Shown in pieces: positions 43,519 to 52,481 of a stretch of 64,000 nucleotides of DNA. The first letter of the stretch is position 1. Each line of letters starts with the position of its first letter. The notes beneath the pieces are model-generated. The model did not search any database. It was not told where the DNA came from and was given only the letters and a program-made list of their open reading frames with translations. The stretch lies in NCBI GenBank assembly GCA_023428695.1, contig JAEYWY010000035.1:62001-126000 (forward strand), read 5' to 3'. Both the position numbers and the translations under genes were made by a program. The DNA comes from Bacteroidota bacterium (GTDB taxonomy: Bacteria; Bacteroidota; Bacteroidia; Cytophagales; Cyclobacteriaceae).

Positions 43519-44643
43519 TCAGACGTACTGGTTCAGCATAACCGGCATTACAAGCATGAGGATGTCTTCGCTGGAATCTTTTTCCGCGGGAAGAATCACA
43601 CCTGCCTTATTAGGCGCTGACATGGTAAGCTGAATCTTGTCTGAATCCAGATTCGTCAACATCTCAATCAGGAATTTTGCATTGAATCCGATTTCAATGT
43701 CCTCACCATCGTGTTCACACGACAGGCGTTCATTCGCCTCATTTGAAAAGTCGAGGTCTTCTGCGGAAATCTGTAGTTCGCTGCCGGTGATTTTGAGCCT
43801 TACCTGGTGCGTAGTCTTATTGGCGTAAATGGAAATACGTTTTAAAGCGCCGAGCAAATCGCTGCGCTCAATAGTCATCTTGATATTGTTCGCCGAGGGT
43901 ATAACGTTTTCGTAATCCGGGAAACGTTCATCGATAAGACGGCATATCATGCGTATGTTTCCGAATTTGAAGAATGCATTCGAGAGGTTGAAGTTAAGAC
44001 TCACCTCGGTGTTCTCCGACGGAAGTGTAGCTTTCAACAGGTTGAGTGCTTTACGCGGAATAATGATGTTGCTGCCGTTTTCAGACTTAACATCTGCACG
44101 CCGATAACGCACCAGGCGGTGACCATCGGTTGCGACAAATGTGGTGTTCTTGTCACCGAGATTAACATATACCCCGGTCATGGCTGGGCGAAGTTCGTCA
44201 TTGCTGGTAGCGAAAATTGTATTGTTCACTGCACGAGCAAGCACGTCAGTTGAAATTTCCGCACTGAAGTCATTGCTGACATTCGGCACCTTGGGGAAAT
44301 CCGTTGCGTTTTCACCTGAAAGTTTATACCGACCGTTGTCGGAAATAATTTCGACGCTGTATGTTGATTCATCTATAGAGAACGTAACCGGCTGCTCCGG
44401 CAGGTTCTTCAGGGTATCGAGCAAAATCCGCGCAGGCACCGCAATGCTTCCCTTCTCCTTGGATTCTACCTGAATCTCTGTGATCATTGAAGTCTGCAGA
44501 TCTGAAGCTGTAACTGTCAAACTTCCCTTGTCGAGTTCAAACAGAAAATTCTCCAGAATTGGTACGACAGGGTTTGTAGTGATCACTCCATTAATATTTG
44601 AAAGCTGTTTCAGCAGATACGCGGAGTTTACGATGAATTTCAT
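43519..44643 (-). CDS. dnaN: DNA polymerase III beta subunit (sliding clamp)
   Basis: 374 residues, of normal clamp length, with three successive clamp folds. Signatures: NGVITTNPVVPILENFLFEL, FVATDGHRLVRYRRADV, and IPRKALNLLKATLPSENTEV; the C-terminus is MLVMPVMLNQYV. It tethers polymerase to DNA. Here it is the last gene behind the gld-DUF4340 group (97-bp gap), not next to dnaA. Confidence 0.97.
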   Translation of the reverse strand: MKFIVNSAYLLKQLSNINGVITTNPVVPILENFLFELDKGSLTVTASDLQTSMITEIQVESKEKGSIAVPARILLDTLKNLPEQPVTFSIDESTYSVEIISDNGRYKLSGENATDFPKVPNVSNDFSAEISTDVLARAVNNTIFATSNDELRPAMTGVYVNLGDKNTTFVATDGHRLVRYRRADVKSENGSNIIIPRKALNLLKATLPSENTEVSLNFNLSNAFFKFGNIRMICRLIDERFPDYENVIPSANNIKMTIERSDLLGALKRISIYANKTTHQVRLKITGSELQISAEDLDFSNEANERLSCEHDGEDIEIGFNAKFLIEMLTNLDSDKIQLTMSAPNKAGVILPAEKDSSEDILMLVMPVMLNQYV

Positions 44644-44740
44644 TTTCGCAAAGTAGTGGTTAAATAATTGCGGGTAAATTTATAAAGAAAACCGTAAGAT
44701 AATACGGGGCGGTTAAAGTGCAAAAAAAGGTCGAATTCCC

Positions 44741-45664
44741 CTATCGCTTTAGAAAAAATTCTTTGGGACGCAGCAGCGGAACAATGCGTTCGCGCGCCAG
44801 AATCGCAAAAACATCGTCCCCGATAACGCCGATAAACTGATTATCAAGGGTGTAGACTCTCAGTCTGTATGTCCGCCCCCCAATATCTGTAATTGCGTAG
44901 CTGGCATGAGGTTCCGTTCCTGCAAGACTATCAAGACTTGAAGTAGTTTCGACATATTGGTCTACAGTAAGCAGCGACAAATCATCCAGAAAAGTATTGA
45001 GCCGCGCCGTGTCGGGCTCCGCAACTCCCTTGATTACTGCGGTGTTTTTGTTCAGTTCCACCACAAAATTTCCCTGTGGATTCCTGAATTCGGCTGCCAG
45101 GTCACGGAAATTTGTCCAGTTGATATCAAAGATGAGCTTCTCACGCCATTGAATTGCCGGAAGTTCGAAAATTCCAGAAACGTAGACGCGGTATCCCGGA
45201 ATTACCACAACATGAGGCGTTGATCCGTTTTTTTCAACAAAATAAGCCAGCGTTCTCGCAGGATTACCACCGGCAAAAAATTCCAATTCCGGCTGGTCGT
45301 CATCCCGCAAAGAAACCAATACACCGTTATCCCTGAGGTGTGTCGCAATAGAATCATTCATCGAGCGGGCAACCGGACGTTTTACCTCCACCTGCTGCAG
45401 CGTTGCGAAAAGCACCTCGATCAAATTTCTGTCGGCCGGGAAACTGCCGTTTACCCGCCATCGGTTTTCGACGAACTTAAGATCCACTTCTCCCGATGGA
45501 GATTTCATAACGACCTGATCAACCTCTCTCAAATTCGCATGACGGTAGAGATCTTTTTGAACGGCAAAGCCTGTATCCTGTCGTGTAAACGCGAACGTCA
45601 CCACGATTGCTACAATCAGGGCAGCAAATACAATCAATAGCCGTTTATTTCTTTTCTCGTACAT
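44741..45664 (-). CDS. DUF4340 domain membrane protein, partner of GldG-type transporter
   Basis: 307 residues. One N-terminal membrane helix (LLIVFAALIVAIVVTFAF) is followed by DUF4340 repeats (VDLKFVENRWRVNGSFPAD, FFAGGNPARTLAYFVEKNG, YAITDIGGRTYRLRVYTLDN). The family is normally encoded next to ABC-2/GldG-type genes, as it is here, and is thought to act with them in the periplasm; the mechanism is unknown. Its start lies 2 bp from the gldG stop. Confidence 0.85.
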   Translation of the reverse strand: MYEKRNKRLLIVFAALIVAIVVTFAFTRQDTGFAVQKDLYRHANLREVDQVVMKSPSGEVDLKFVENRWRVNGSFPADRNLIEVLFATLQQVEVKRPVARSMNDSIATHLRDNGVLVSLRDDDQPELEFFAGGNPARTLAYFVEKNGSTPHVVVIPGYRVYVSGIFELPAIQWREKLIFDINWTNFRDLAAEFRNPQGNFVVELNKNTAVIKGVAEPDTARLNTFLDDLSLLTVDQYVETTSSLDSLAGTEPHASYAITDIGGRTYRLRVYTLDNQFIGVIGDDVFAILARERIVPLLRPKEFFLKR

Positions 45665-45666
45665 AT

Positions 45667-47349
45667 CTAAAAGCGGGCATACTTCCTTTTCCGAATGATC
45701 GAACGCACAACGCCAAACAATATTAACAGCAGGAGTGGAACTACGATGTTAACCACCTGCCAGTATGTCTCCTCGTTTTGCAGGCGTTGCCGATCCAATG
45801 GACGAATCTTGATTTGCTTTGTCCGGGCCTGAATCAAACCCTCCTCCTCTGCGAGGTACGCCATGGCGTTCATCAGCAAATCGCGATTTGCAAATGTATA
45901 ATTTGAATACGGATCAAAGCCCAGCATCTGCGGCTGCCCTGTGCGCGGGTTCACCTCATTTCTGGCGATGTCTCCATCGGCAAGCACAATGATTTTTGAT
46001 TCTACACCAGACGATCTGTTTCCTGTGGAATCAACTCCCTCAGGAAGGAAGCGATTCCGGAACAGCGATGTGAACGATCCTTCGAGGAGATACCCCACCG
46101 GAATGTCCGGCTTGTCGAATGCACTCGTGGACATGTTGCGCAACTCTTCAACGCTGACGTGCACCGGTGCGCCGACAACGCGCGCGTAAGGTGATGTGAG
46201 CATCAGTGGTGTTTTGCGGATACCTTCAGCCTTAACGGTATCGATACTGCTGACAAACCGCGTAAGCACCGCGTCGAGATTTCGCGTAACGGGATGATCG
46301 GGATAGTTGCTGATCAACGGAAAAAACGGCCAGTCGATCATTTGCATCTGGGGCTTCCCTCCGACTTGTCCGGTGACTATCGGGTACAACGCGGCATGCT
46401 GATCCTGAACGAGGTCGAGATTGACGCGCACACCGTACCGAAAGAGCTGATCATCCAGATTGTGGCGGTAGGGAAATGCAAAGTGGCCATCGCCTGACGC
46501 GCTGTCCATACTTGCCTCCAGCTTGTCGAGTACAAACAAAACTCTGCCTCCCCGCATGATGAACTGATCAAGCTTATACTTTTCAGCCGGCGTGTAGGCC
46601 TCGGTTGGTTTCGCGATCACGAGCACGTCGTAACGGCCAAGGTCCGCCTTGCGACTAAGGTCGACATTAAAGACATCGTAAAACTCCAGCAACTCATTGT
46701 TGAAGCTTGCCAACTCGAGACTATCAAGTTCGCCATGCCCGCGAACCAGGCCCACCTGTTTCCTTTCGGTATTCGTGAGCTTATAGATCGCATTCGCCAA
46801 TTCGAATTCAACACCTTCGATGGATTGGTTGATAACCTCCTCCGAAGAAGACGTTTTGTTACCCTTGAGTAACATTACGCCGGTCTCTGCTCCGCCGTAC
46901 GTTACCACCGCGCCGGGAAAGATTATTTTTTCAACACGCTGGCCGTCGCGTTTATCGACTACGTTGGTTGGCTGGATACCTTTGGCCGCGAGATCCGCCA
47001 TAAATTCGTTGCGGGCTTTTTGTCCGAGCGCAGTTGCCGGATCAGTAAATGAAAAACGAACCTTATTACCAGAGTAGATTCTGAATTCTTCCAGTGTTTC
47101 TTCAATATTTTTTCGGAATCGTCTGAACCCGGCATTCAACTCACCTTCAAGGAAAACCTCCACGTATACTATGTCGTCAAGTTCGCCGAGCATTTCGCGC
47201 GTCTGATCCTTGATCGTATAGCGTTTTTCATCCGTGAGGTCGACGCGAAAGAAGAATCGCGCTCCGAGTATGTTCAACAGGACGACGAACAGTACGAGAT
47301 TGACAATCGCAAGCACATCACCAAACGGTCTGCTTTTCCAGTTTACCAT
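45667..47349 (-). CDS. gldG: gliding-motility ABC transporter component GldG
   Basis: 560 residues. N-terminal membrane helix (LAIVNLVLFVVLLNILGARF), an extracytoplasmic ABC_transp_aux domain (KRYTIKDQTREMLGELDDIV, EFRIYSGNKVRFSFTDPATA, KKQVGLVRGHGELD-like segment, RYDVLVIAKPTEAYTPAEKY, FIMRGGRVLFVLDKL) and a C-terminal membrane helix (VVNIVVPLLLLILFGVVRS). Works with GldA and GldF in gliding motility. It overlaps the end of gldF by 7 bp. Confidence 0.93.
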   Translation of the reverse strand: MVNWKSRPFGDVLAIVNLVLFVVLLNILGARFFFRVDLTDEKRYTIKDQTREMLGELDDIVYVEVFLEGELNAGFRRFRKNIEETLEEFRIYSGNKVRFSFTDPATALGQKARNEFMADLAAKGIQPTNVVDKRDGQRVEKIIFPGAVVTYGGAETGVMLLKGNKTSSSEEVINQSIEGVEFELANAIYKLTNTERKQVGLVRGHGELDSLELASFNNELLEFYDVFNVDLSRKADLGRYDVLVIAKPTEAYTPAEKYKLDQFIMRGGRVLFVLDKLEASMDSASGDGHFAFPYRHNLDDQLFRYGVRVNLDLVQDQHAALYPIVTGQVGGKPQMQMIDWPFFPLISNYPDHPVTRNLDAVLTRFVSSIDTVKAEGIRKTPLMLTSPYARVVGAPVHVSVEELRNMSTSAFDKPDIPVGYLLEGSFTSLFRNRFLPEGVDSTGNRSSGVESKIIVLADGDIARNEVNPRTGQPQMLGFDPYSNYTFANRDLLMNAMAYLAEEEGLIQARTKQIKIRPLDRQRLQNEETYWQVVNIVVPLLLLILFGVVRSIIRKRKYARF

Positions 47350-48071
47350 TGTCTGATCCCCAGAATAAATTTAGTTAGTGACAGCATTACTAAAATCACG
47401 CTGACAAAAAAGATAAGGTCGCGACTGTCGATAAGTCCGCGACTCAGCGACTCATAGTGATACAGAAGTCCAAGCTGTTTTATCATCAGCGCATTCGCCG
47501 ACCAAAGATTAAGTGTTGCAAGGGACTCGAAGCCGGAAAACAACAGGAAGCAAAGAAACGCGCCAATGATGAAGGCAATAATCTGGTTGCGGGTCATTGA
47601 TGAGGAAAGGATGCCAACGGAACAAAATACCGCACCGAGTAAAACGAGACCGACGTACGATCCGATTACACCTGGTGTATCGATGTTTCCCGCGGGAGAA
47701 CCTAATGCATAAACAGAGACGTAATAAATGAGTGTCGGCAGCAGCGCGCAGACAAACAGAAAAAAACTCGCGAGGTATTTTCCGAGTACGATATCCCAGT
47801 CGGAAAGTGGTTTTGTAACCAGCAGTTCAATCGTGCCCGCTTTGCGTTCCTCGGCGAAAGAGCGCATCGTAATTGAAGGTACCAGAAAGATGAAAACGTA
47901 AGGGCCCAGAGAAAAAAGCGTATCCATGTCCGCATATCCGTACGCGATGACGGAAGATTCGGGGAACACCCACATCAGCAAACCCATGGCGATCAGAAAC
48001 ACGCCGATCACAACGTATGCGATAAGGGAATTCAAAAAACTGTTAAACTCTTTGGCAAGAATCTGAATCAT
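47343..48071 (-). CDS. gldF: gliding-motility ABC transporter permease GldF
   Basis: 242 residues, with about six membrane helices. Signatures: NSLIAYVVIGVFLIAMGLLM, VPSITMRSFAEERKAGTIEL, LLVTKPLSDWDIVLGKYLAS. This is the ABC-2 type permease paired with GldA and GldG. It starts 35 bp after the gldA stop. Confidence 0.93.
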   Translation of the reverse strand: MIQILAKEFNSFLNSLIAYVVIGVFLIAMGLLMWVFPESSVIAYGYADMDTLFSLGPYVFIFLVPSITMRSFAEERKAGTIELLVTKPLSDWDIVLGKYLASFFLFVCALLPTLIYYVSVYALGSPAGNIDTPGVIGSYVGLVLLGAVFCSVGILSSSMTRNQIIAFIIGAFLCFLLFSGFESLATLNLWSANALMIKQLGLLYHYESLSRGLIDSRDLIFFVSVILVMLSLTKFILGIRQW

Positions 48072-48106
48072 GTCAACTCTAAAGCTGCAAAAGTAACTGT
48101 ATTTTT

Positions 48107-49036
48107 CTAATGCGCATCCGGCGTCTTTGCCGTCAGCAGCTGAAAGATGTCTTCAAGCGTCCCTTCTTCCTGGCGAAGTCCGACAAGCGCTAATCCCTTC
48201 TCTGCAGCCAGGCGGAAAACCTCAGCGCGAACATCAACTTCCTGCGCCGACGTTATGCGATATGTATTGGCACCGGTGTCCTCAACAGATGTAACACCCG
48301 TGATTCCTTCGAGAATGCCGGAGGCCACCGGTCTTTCGAATTCGGCAATCACAACACGTTGAGGCCGGGTGTGCAGCAGAAGCCGGCTCACCTGGTCGTC
48401 GGCGACTATCCGACCTTTATTAATCACGATCACGCGTTCACACAACGCCTCCACTTCCTGCATAATATGCGTTGAGAAGAGCACTGTCTTGTTTTTGCTG
48501 ATTTCACGAATCAGTTTTCGGATTTCAAGCAACTGGTTTGGATCCAGGCCCGACGTCGGTTCATCGAGAATCAAAACCTTCGGATCGTGGATAAGCGCCT
48601 GCGCCAGGCCGACGCGTTGCCGGTAACCCTTTGAGAGTGCCTCGATGCGTTTGTTTTGTTCGGCAGTAAGCCCACACAACACAACCATTTCAGCCACGCG
48701 TTCCCTGAGTCTTGTCCCGGTAAGCCCATACAGCTTTCCGATAAAATGCAGGTACTCGTGAACATACAAGTCCAGGTAGAGCGGATTGTGTTCCGGAAGG
48801 TACCCGGTAGTCTTTTTGATTGCCTGCGGCTCCTGCGTTACGTCGAGCCCGTCAATGTACACCTCGCCGGATGAGGGCGGCAGAAAACAGGTGGCGATCT
48901 TCATCGTTGTCGATTTGCCGGCTCCGTTAGGACCGAGAAACCCGACTATCTCGCCCTGACCAACCGAAAACGAGATGTCGTCGAGCGCCTTTTGCTCGCC
49001 ATAGTATCTGGACAAATTTTTGATCTGGATCGACAT
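48107..49036 (-). CDS. gldA: gliding-motility ABC transporter ATP-binding protein GldA
   Basis: 309 residues. ATPase motifs: Walker A GPNGAGKST, signature LSKGYRQRVGLAQAL, Walker B KVLILDEPTSGLDPNQ and the switch FSTHIMQEV. The C-terminal 80 residues carry the GldA-type extension (VVIAEFERPVASGILEGITG). Energises the GldAFG complex. First gene of the gldA-gldF-gldG-DUF4340 run. In the upstream gap, AAACTTTG on the minus strand is only a poor -7 candidate. Confidence 0.94.
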   Translation of the reverse strand: MSIQIKNLSRYYGEQKALDDISFSVGQGEIVGFLGPNGAGKSTTMKIATCFLPPSSGEVYIDGLDVTQEPQAIKKTTGYLPEHNPLYLDLYVHEYLHFIGKLYGLTGTRLRERVAEMVVLCGLTAEQNKRIEALSKGYRQRVGLAQALIHDPKVLILDEPTSGLDPNQLLEIRKLIREISKNKTVLFSTHIMQEVEALCERVIVINKGRIVADDQVSRLLLHTRPQRVVIAEFERPVASGILEGITGVTSVEDTGANTYRITSAQEVDVRAEVFRLAAEKGLALVGLRQEEGTLEDIFQLLTAKTPDAH

Positions 49037-49170
49037 TTATGCAATTTTGCCGCAAAGTTTACGGTTTTGAGCAAATAACCTGAATTTTGATTCGGGAAAG
49101 TTGTTACAAATGAAGGTTTCCTGATATAAATGCATTTGGTCTGTAATTCTGTTTTCACAATTTCACCCTC

Positions 49171-50625
49171 ATGAAAGCATCGCTCACATTCATCATTTTT
49201 TCATTGGGACTGGTCCTTACGACGTCAATGTACGGACAATCTGGCGGGTATGATATCGAATTCCGCGTCGACGGCTGGAAAGATACAACGGCCTACCTTG
49301 GCCATTATTACTGGGAGAACACCTATATAAAGGACACCGCCAAAGTTGACAGCAAAGGCAATTTCCGGTTCAATGGCGCGAAACCGCTGGCGCCGGGCGT
49401 GTACTTTCTCGTGCTTGATAAGACTAAAATATTTGAACTCGTAATTGGTGATGTGCAGCGATTCCGGATGGAGACAAATGCTGCCGATTATGTAAAACAC
49501 ATGGTCGTGACGGGGGATCCGGACAATCGCTTGTTTTTCGAGAACATGAACTTCAACATGGACCGACACCTCGAAGCTGAGCCCCACATTGCCGTTTTGA
49601 AGGATAGTCTGTCTACGGAAAGTGCCAAAAAAGCGGCACGCGAAGCCTTTTCGAAAATCAATGAACGCGTCCTCGCCTATCAGACTGAAGTTCTTACGAA
49701 ACATCCGGAAACAGTTACCGCGACGCTGCTCCGCGCAAATCAACCTGTCAAGGTGCCGGAACCCCCCAGGCGGCCAGATGGAACCATCGATTCAACATTC
49801 CAGCTGCGTTGGTATCGCCAGCATTACTTTGACAACATCGATTTTAACAACGAAGCCATTGTACGCATGCCGCGGCCTGTCCTGAAAGAAAAGATTAACG
49901 AATATCTCGACAGGTTATTCGCACCACAACCGGATACACTTACGAAGGCCGTCCACGCGATTCTAACAAAGGCAAAACCAAACCAGGAAGTGTACAAATA
50001 CGCAGCCTGGATTACGCTGGTGAAATATCAGCAACCAGAAATCATGGGTCTTGATGCAGTATACGTCAACATCTTTGACAAGTACTTCGCCACTGGCGAG
50101 ATGGATTTCTGGGTCAATGCAAGCATGAAAAAAAGTCTGCAGGAATATGCAGACCGTTTGCGGAAGAGCCTCATCGGAAAAACGGGACCGAACCTGATCA
50201 TGCAGGATCAAAACTTTGCACGTCGTGCGCTGTACGATTTGAAGAACCGCTACACCATTCTTTACATATTCGATCCTGACTGTGGCCACTGCAAGGAAGA
50301 GACGCCGAAAATTGTAGCGTTTTACAACAAGAACAAGACCCGCTTTGACATCGGTGTGTTTGCGGTTAGTGCCGACACCAGCATGGCGAAGATGAAGGAC
50401 TATATCAAGACGATGAAGATGCCGTTTGTCACTGTCAATGGTCCGAGGACGTATGTCGGCCCGTATCAGGACCACTACGACGCCGTTACAACGCCGTCGC
50501 TATTCGTCCTGGACAATCGCAAGAAGATCATCGCAAAGAAAATTCCCGCCGATAAGCTGGAAGACTTTTTCATTCAATACGAAAAATTTGAGAAGAGTCA
50601 GGCAGGCGGAAGCCCCCGGCCATAG
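49171..50625 (+). CDS. thioredoxin-fold periplasmic protein (DUF4369/DUF5106-type)
   Basis: 484 residues with a signal peptide (FIIFSLGLVLTTSMYGQ). The N-terminal DUF4369-like domain (FRVDGWKDTTAYLGHYYWEN, VDSKGNFRFNGAKPLAPGVY) is followed by a helical DUF5106-type region and a C-terminal TlpA-like thioredoxin domain with active site DPDCGHCKEETPKIV (CGHC). It would reduce or rearrange periplasmic disulfides; partner unknown. Divergent from gldA. Confidence 0.85.
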   Translation: MKASLTFIIFSLGLVLTTSMYGQSGGYDIEFRVDGWKDTTAYLGHYYWENTYIKDTAKVDSKGNFRFNGAKPLAPGVYFLVLDKTKIFELVIGDVQRFRMETNAADYVKHMVVTGDPDNRLFFENMNFNMDRHLEAEPHIAVLKDSLSTESAKKAAREAFSKINERVLAYQTEVLTKHPETVTATLLRANQPVKVPEPPRRPDGTIDSTFQLRWYRQHYFDNIDFNNEAIVRMPRPVLKEKINEYLDRLFAPQPDTLTKAVHAILTKAKPNQEVYKYAAWITLVKYQQPEIMGLDAVYVNIFDKYFATGEMDFWVNASMKKSLQEYADRLRKSLIGKTGPNLIMQDQNFARRALYDLKNRYTILYIFDPDCGHCKEETPKIVAFYNKNKTRFDIGVFAVSADTSMAKMKDYIKTMKMPFVTVNGPRTYVGPYQDHYDAVTTPSLFVLDNRKKIIAKKIPADKLEDFFIQYEKFEKSQAGGSPRP

Positions 50626-50694
50626 TCTTCTTCGGACATACAGCGTTCATTATCGAACACCGTGATCGCCCATACACCGTTCAAAAGCCGTTTT

Positions 50695-50723
50695 TTGGGA
50701 TTGGTAAGCGATTTGTAACTTTT
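50695..50723 (+). promoter_or_regulatory. possible promoter of the 154-residue protein gene
   Basis: TTG at 50695-50697 and TAACTTTT at 50716-50723 (7 of 8 to TAnnTTTG) are 18 nt apart. A small stem-loop (50753-50771, arms ATTCACCC and GGGGGAAT with a mismatch) lies in the leader before the ATG at 50815. Confidence 0.35.
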
Positions 50724-50814
50724 TAGGCAAAACCAGAGTCTTATATGCAACTATTCACCCTTCGGGGGAATCTATAATTCGTTAACCGATCTTAAAAACC
50801 TCAATTTTGTAGTT

Positions 50815-51279
50815 ATGGCATTCCTTGACAAGATTTTTGGAAAGAAGAAACCCGAACTGAAAGCGCGTTGTCCAATCACCAGGGAACCAATCGAAAGTGG
50901 TTACGGGTATCTGCTGACGACGGCACAGGTGATTTCTTCCAAAAAGTACTGGGATTTGGTGATGACTGAACCGGAGACGATGTCTTACACGATGTCACAC
51001 TTCAACAATCAGCCATCAGGTACTCAAATGCGCTCGATGATCTTCGAAAAATACAGTACGATTGCGAAGCCGTGGATGGTTTCCGACTCATGCATCAATC
51101 TGTTCGATGGAATTGACAAAAAGGAAGCTCGTGAAAATGCGAAGAAATGGTGGGAGAACGGTGGTCAATTCGAACCTTCAAACAGTGGACCCGCTGCAGA
51201 GTCGCTTGACGCCTCAAGCTTCAACAACTGGAAAGACTACGCGATCCAGGAAGCCGGAAGGTCACGCATCAGAGTCTAG
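50815..51279 (+). CDS. conserved-looking cytosolic protein of unknown function
   Basis: 154 residues, soluble and Lys-rich. It starts MAFLDKIFGKKKPELKARCP and continues ITREPIESGYGYLLTTAQVI. A later segment is SDSCINLFDGIDKKEAREN. Only two Cys are present, so a zinc site is unlikely. A leader with a promoter-like element and a downstream terminator suggest it is expressed as a single gene. No family recognised. Confidence 0.75.
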   Translation: MAFLDKIFGKKKPELKARCPITREPIESGYGYLLTTAQVISSKKYWDLVMTEPETMSYTMSHFNNQPSGTQMRSMIFEKYSTIAKPWMVSDSCINLFDGIDKKEARENAKKWWENGGQFEPSNSGPAAESLDASSFNNWKDYAIQEAGRSRIRV

Positions 51280-51314
51280 TGTACTAGTGGATATAAATTG
51301 TAGTATAGGTTAGA

Positions 51315-51343
51315 AGAGCCGTAGCAAACGCTGCGGCTTTTTC
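51315..51343 (+). terminator. intrinsic terminator downstream of the 154-residue gene
   Basis: The stem AGCCGTAGC / GCTGCGGCT (one G-T pair) with an AAAC loop is followed by TTTTCTTT on the plus strand. It ends just before the polyprenyl synthase stop. Confidence 0.8.
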
Positions 51344-51344
51344 T

Positions 51345-52319
51345 TTAACTCTCACGGTCGATGGTGAACTGCACCAGTTGTATCAATGAATCCTTGTAGC
51401 GGGAGTCCGGGAATTGTCTGAGCATTTCGAGCGCCTCGCTGTGAAACTGCTGCATGGCTTTTTGTGCGTACTCAATACCACCCGATTCCTTCACGAAAGC
51501 GATTACTTCCCGGACCTTTTTGGGGTTTTCACTTTCATTCTTGACGATACTTCTTATCCGCCGTTTTTCCGACCAGCCGGCATGCGAAAGTGCATAAATC
51601 AATGGAAGCGTCATCTTTTTTTCCTTGATGTCGATTCCCAATGGTTTGCCGATCTCCTGTTCACCGTAATCGAAAAGGTCATCCTTGATCTGGAATGCGG
51701 TACCGATATGGGCGCCAAACTTCCGCATCAATGCCACATGGTCATCGTTCGCCCCGACGGAGCTCGCCCCAACTGCACAACACGCGGCGATGAGCGAAGC
51801 AGTCTTACGACGGATTATTTCAAAGTAAATGTCTTCCGTAATGTCGAGTTTTCTCGATTTCTCAAGCTGAAGCAGTTCGCCTTCGCTCATGTCCTTAACG
51901 GCGTCGGTCACAATGCTCAACAAATTGAAGTCGCGGTTTTCGACGGAAAGGATCAACCCTTTCGAAAGCAGGAAATCACCGACAAGCACAGCCACTTTGT
52001 TTTTCCATAACGCGTTGACGGAAAAGAATCCCCGGCGGTAGTTAGCCTCATCTACGACGTCGTCGTGGACAAGGGTGGCAGTGTGTAACAGCTCAATAAG
52101 CGATGCTCCGCGAAATGTAGCTTCCTGGATCGTGCCGCACGTACCGGCACTGAGGAAAACGAACATTGGACGCATTTGCTTCCCCTTGCGCTTGACGATA
52201 TAGCTCATGATCTTATCAAGCAACAAAACCTTCGTTTTTACCGATGCACGGAACTTCTGTTCGAATTGTTCCATCTCCCGCGCGATGGGTGCCTTGATAT
52301 CGTCAAGTCGGAGCGTCAT
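51345..52319 (-). CDS. polyprenyl diphosphate synthase
   Basis: 324 residues from ATG 52319 (an upstream ATG at 52349 adds ten poor residues). Trans-prenyltransferase marks: MRPMFVFLSAG, first Asp-rich motif HTATLVHDDVVDEANYRRG and second FQIKDDLFDYGE. It elongates isoprenoid chains, most likely for the menaquinone side chain in this type of bacterium; chain length is not readable. Cytosolic or membrane-associated. Convergent with the 154-residue gene. Confidence 0.93.
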   Translation of the reverse strand: MTLRLDDIKAPIAREMEQFEQKFRASVKTKVLLLDKIMSYIVKRKGKQMRPMFVFLSAGTCGTIQEATFRGASLIELLHTATLVHDDVVDEANYRRGFFSVNALWKNKVAVLVGDFLLSKGLILSVENRDFNLLSIVTDAVKDMSEGELLQLEKSRKLDITEDIYFEIIRRKTASLIAACCAVGASSVGANDDHVALMRKFGAHIGTAFQIKDDLFDYGEQEIGKPLGIDIKEKKMTLPLIYALSHAGWSEKRRIRSIVKNESENPKKVREVIAFVKESGGIEYAQKAMQQFHSEALEMLRQFPDSRYKDSLIQLVQFTIDRES

Positions 52320-52481
52320 GAAGGCGCAATAATAAGCATTGGCAGGCAATCCTCAACTAATCCTGATGCCTAATTGGGTCCGCGAACCCAAAGCCGGAAA
52401 TTTCGCCAACTTTTCGCTTACTTTGCTTAAGGACATTTCCCGAAAATAAGACCCCCTACCTGCCGTTTTACCTTCATTTGC

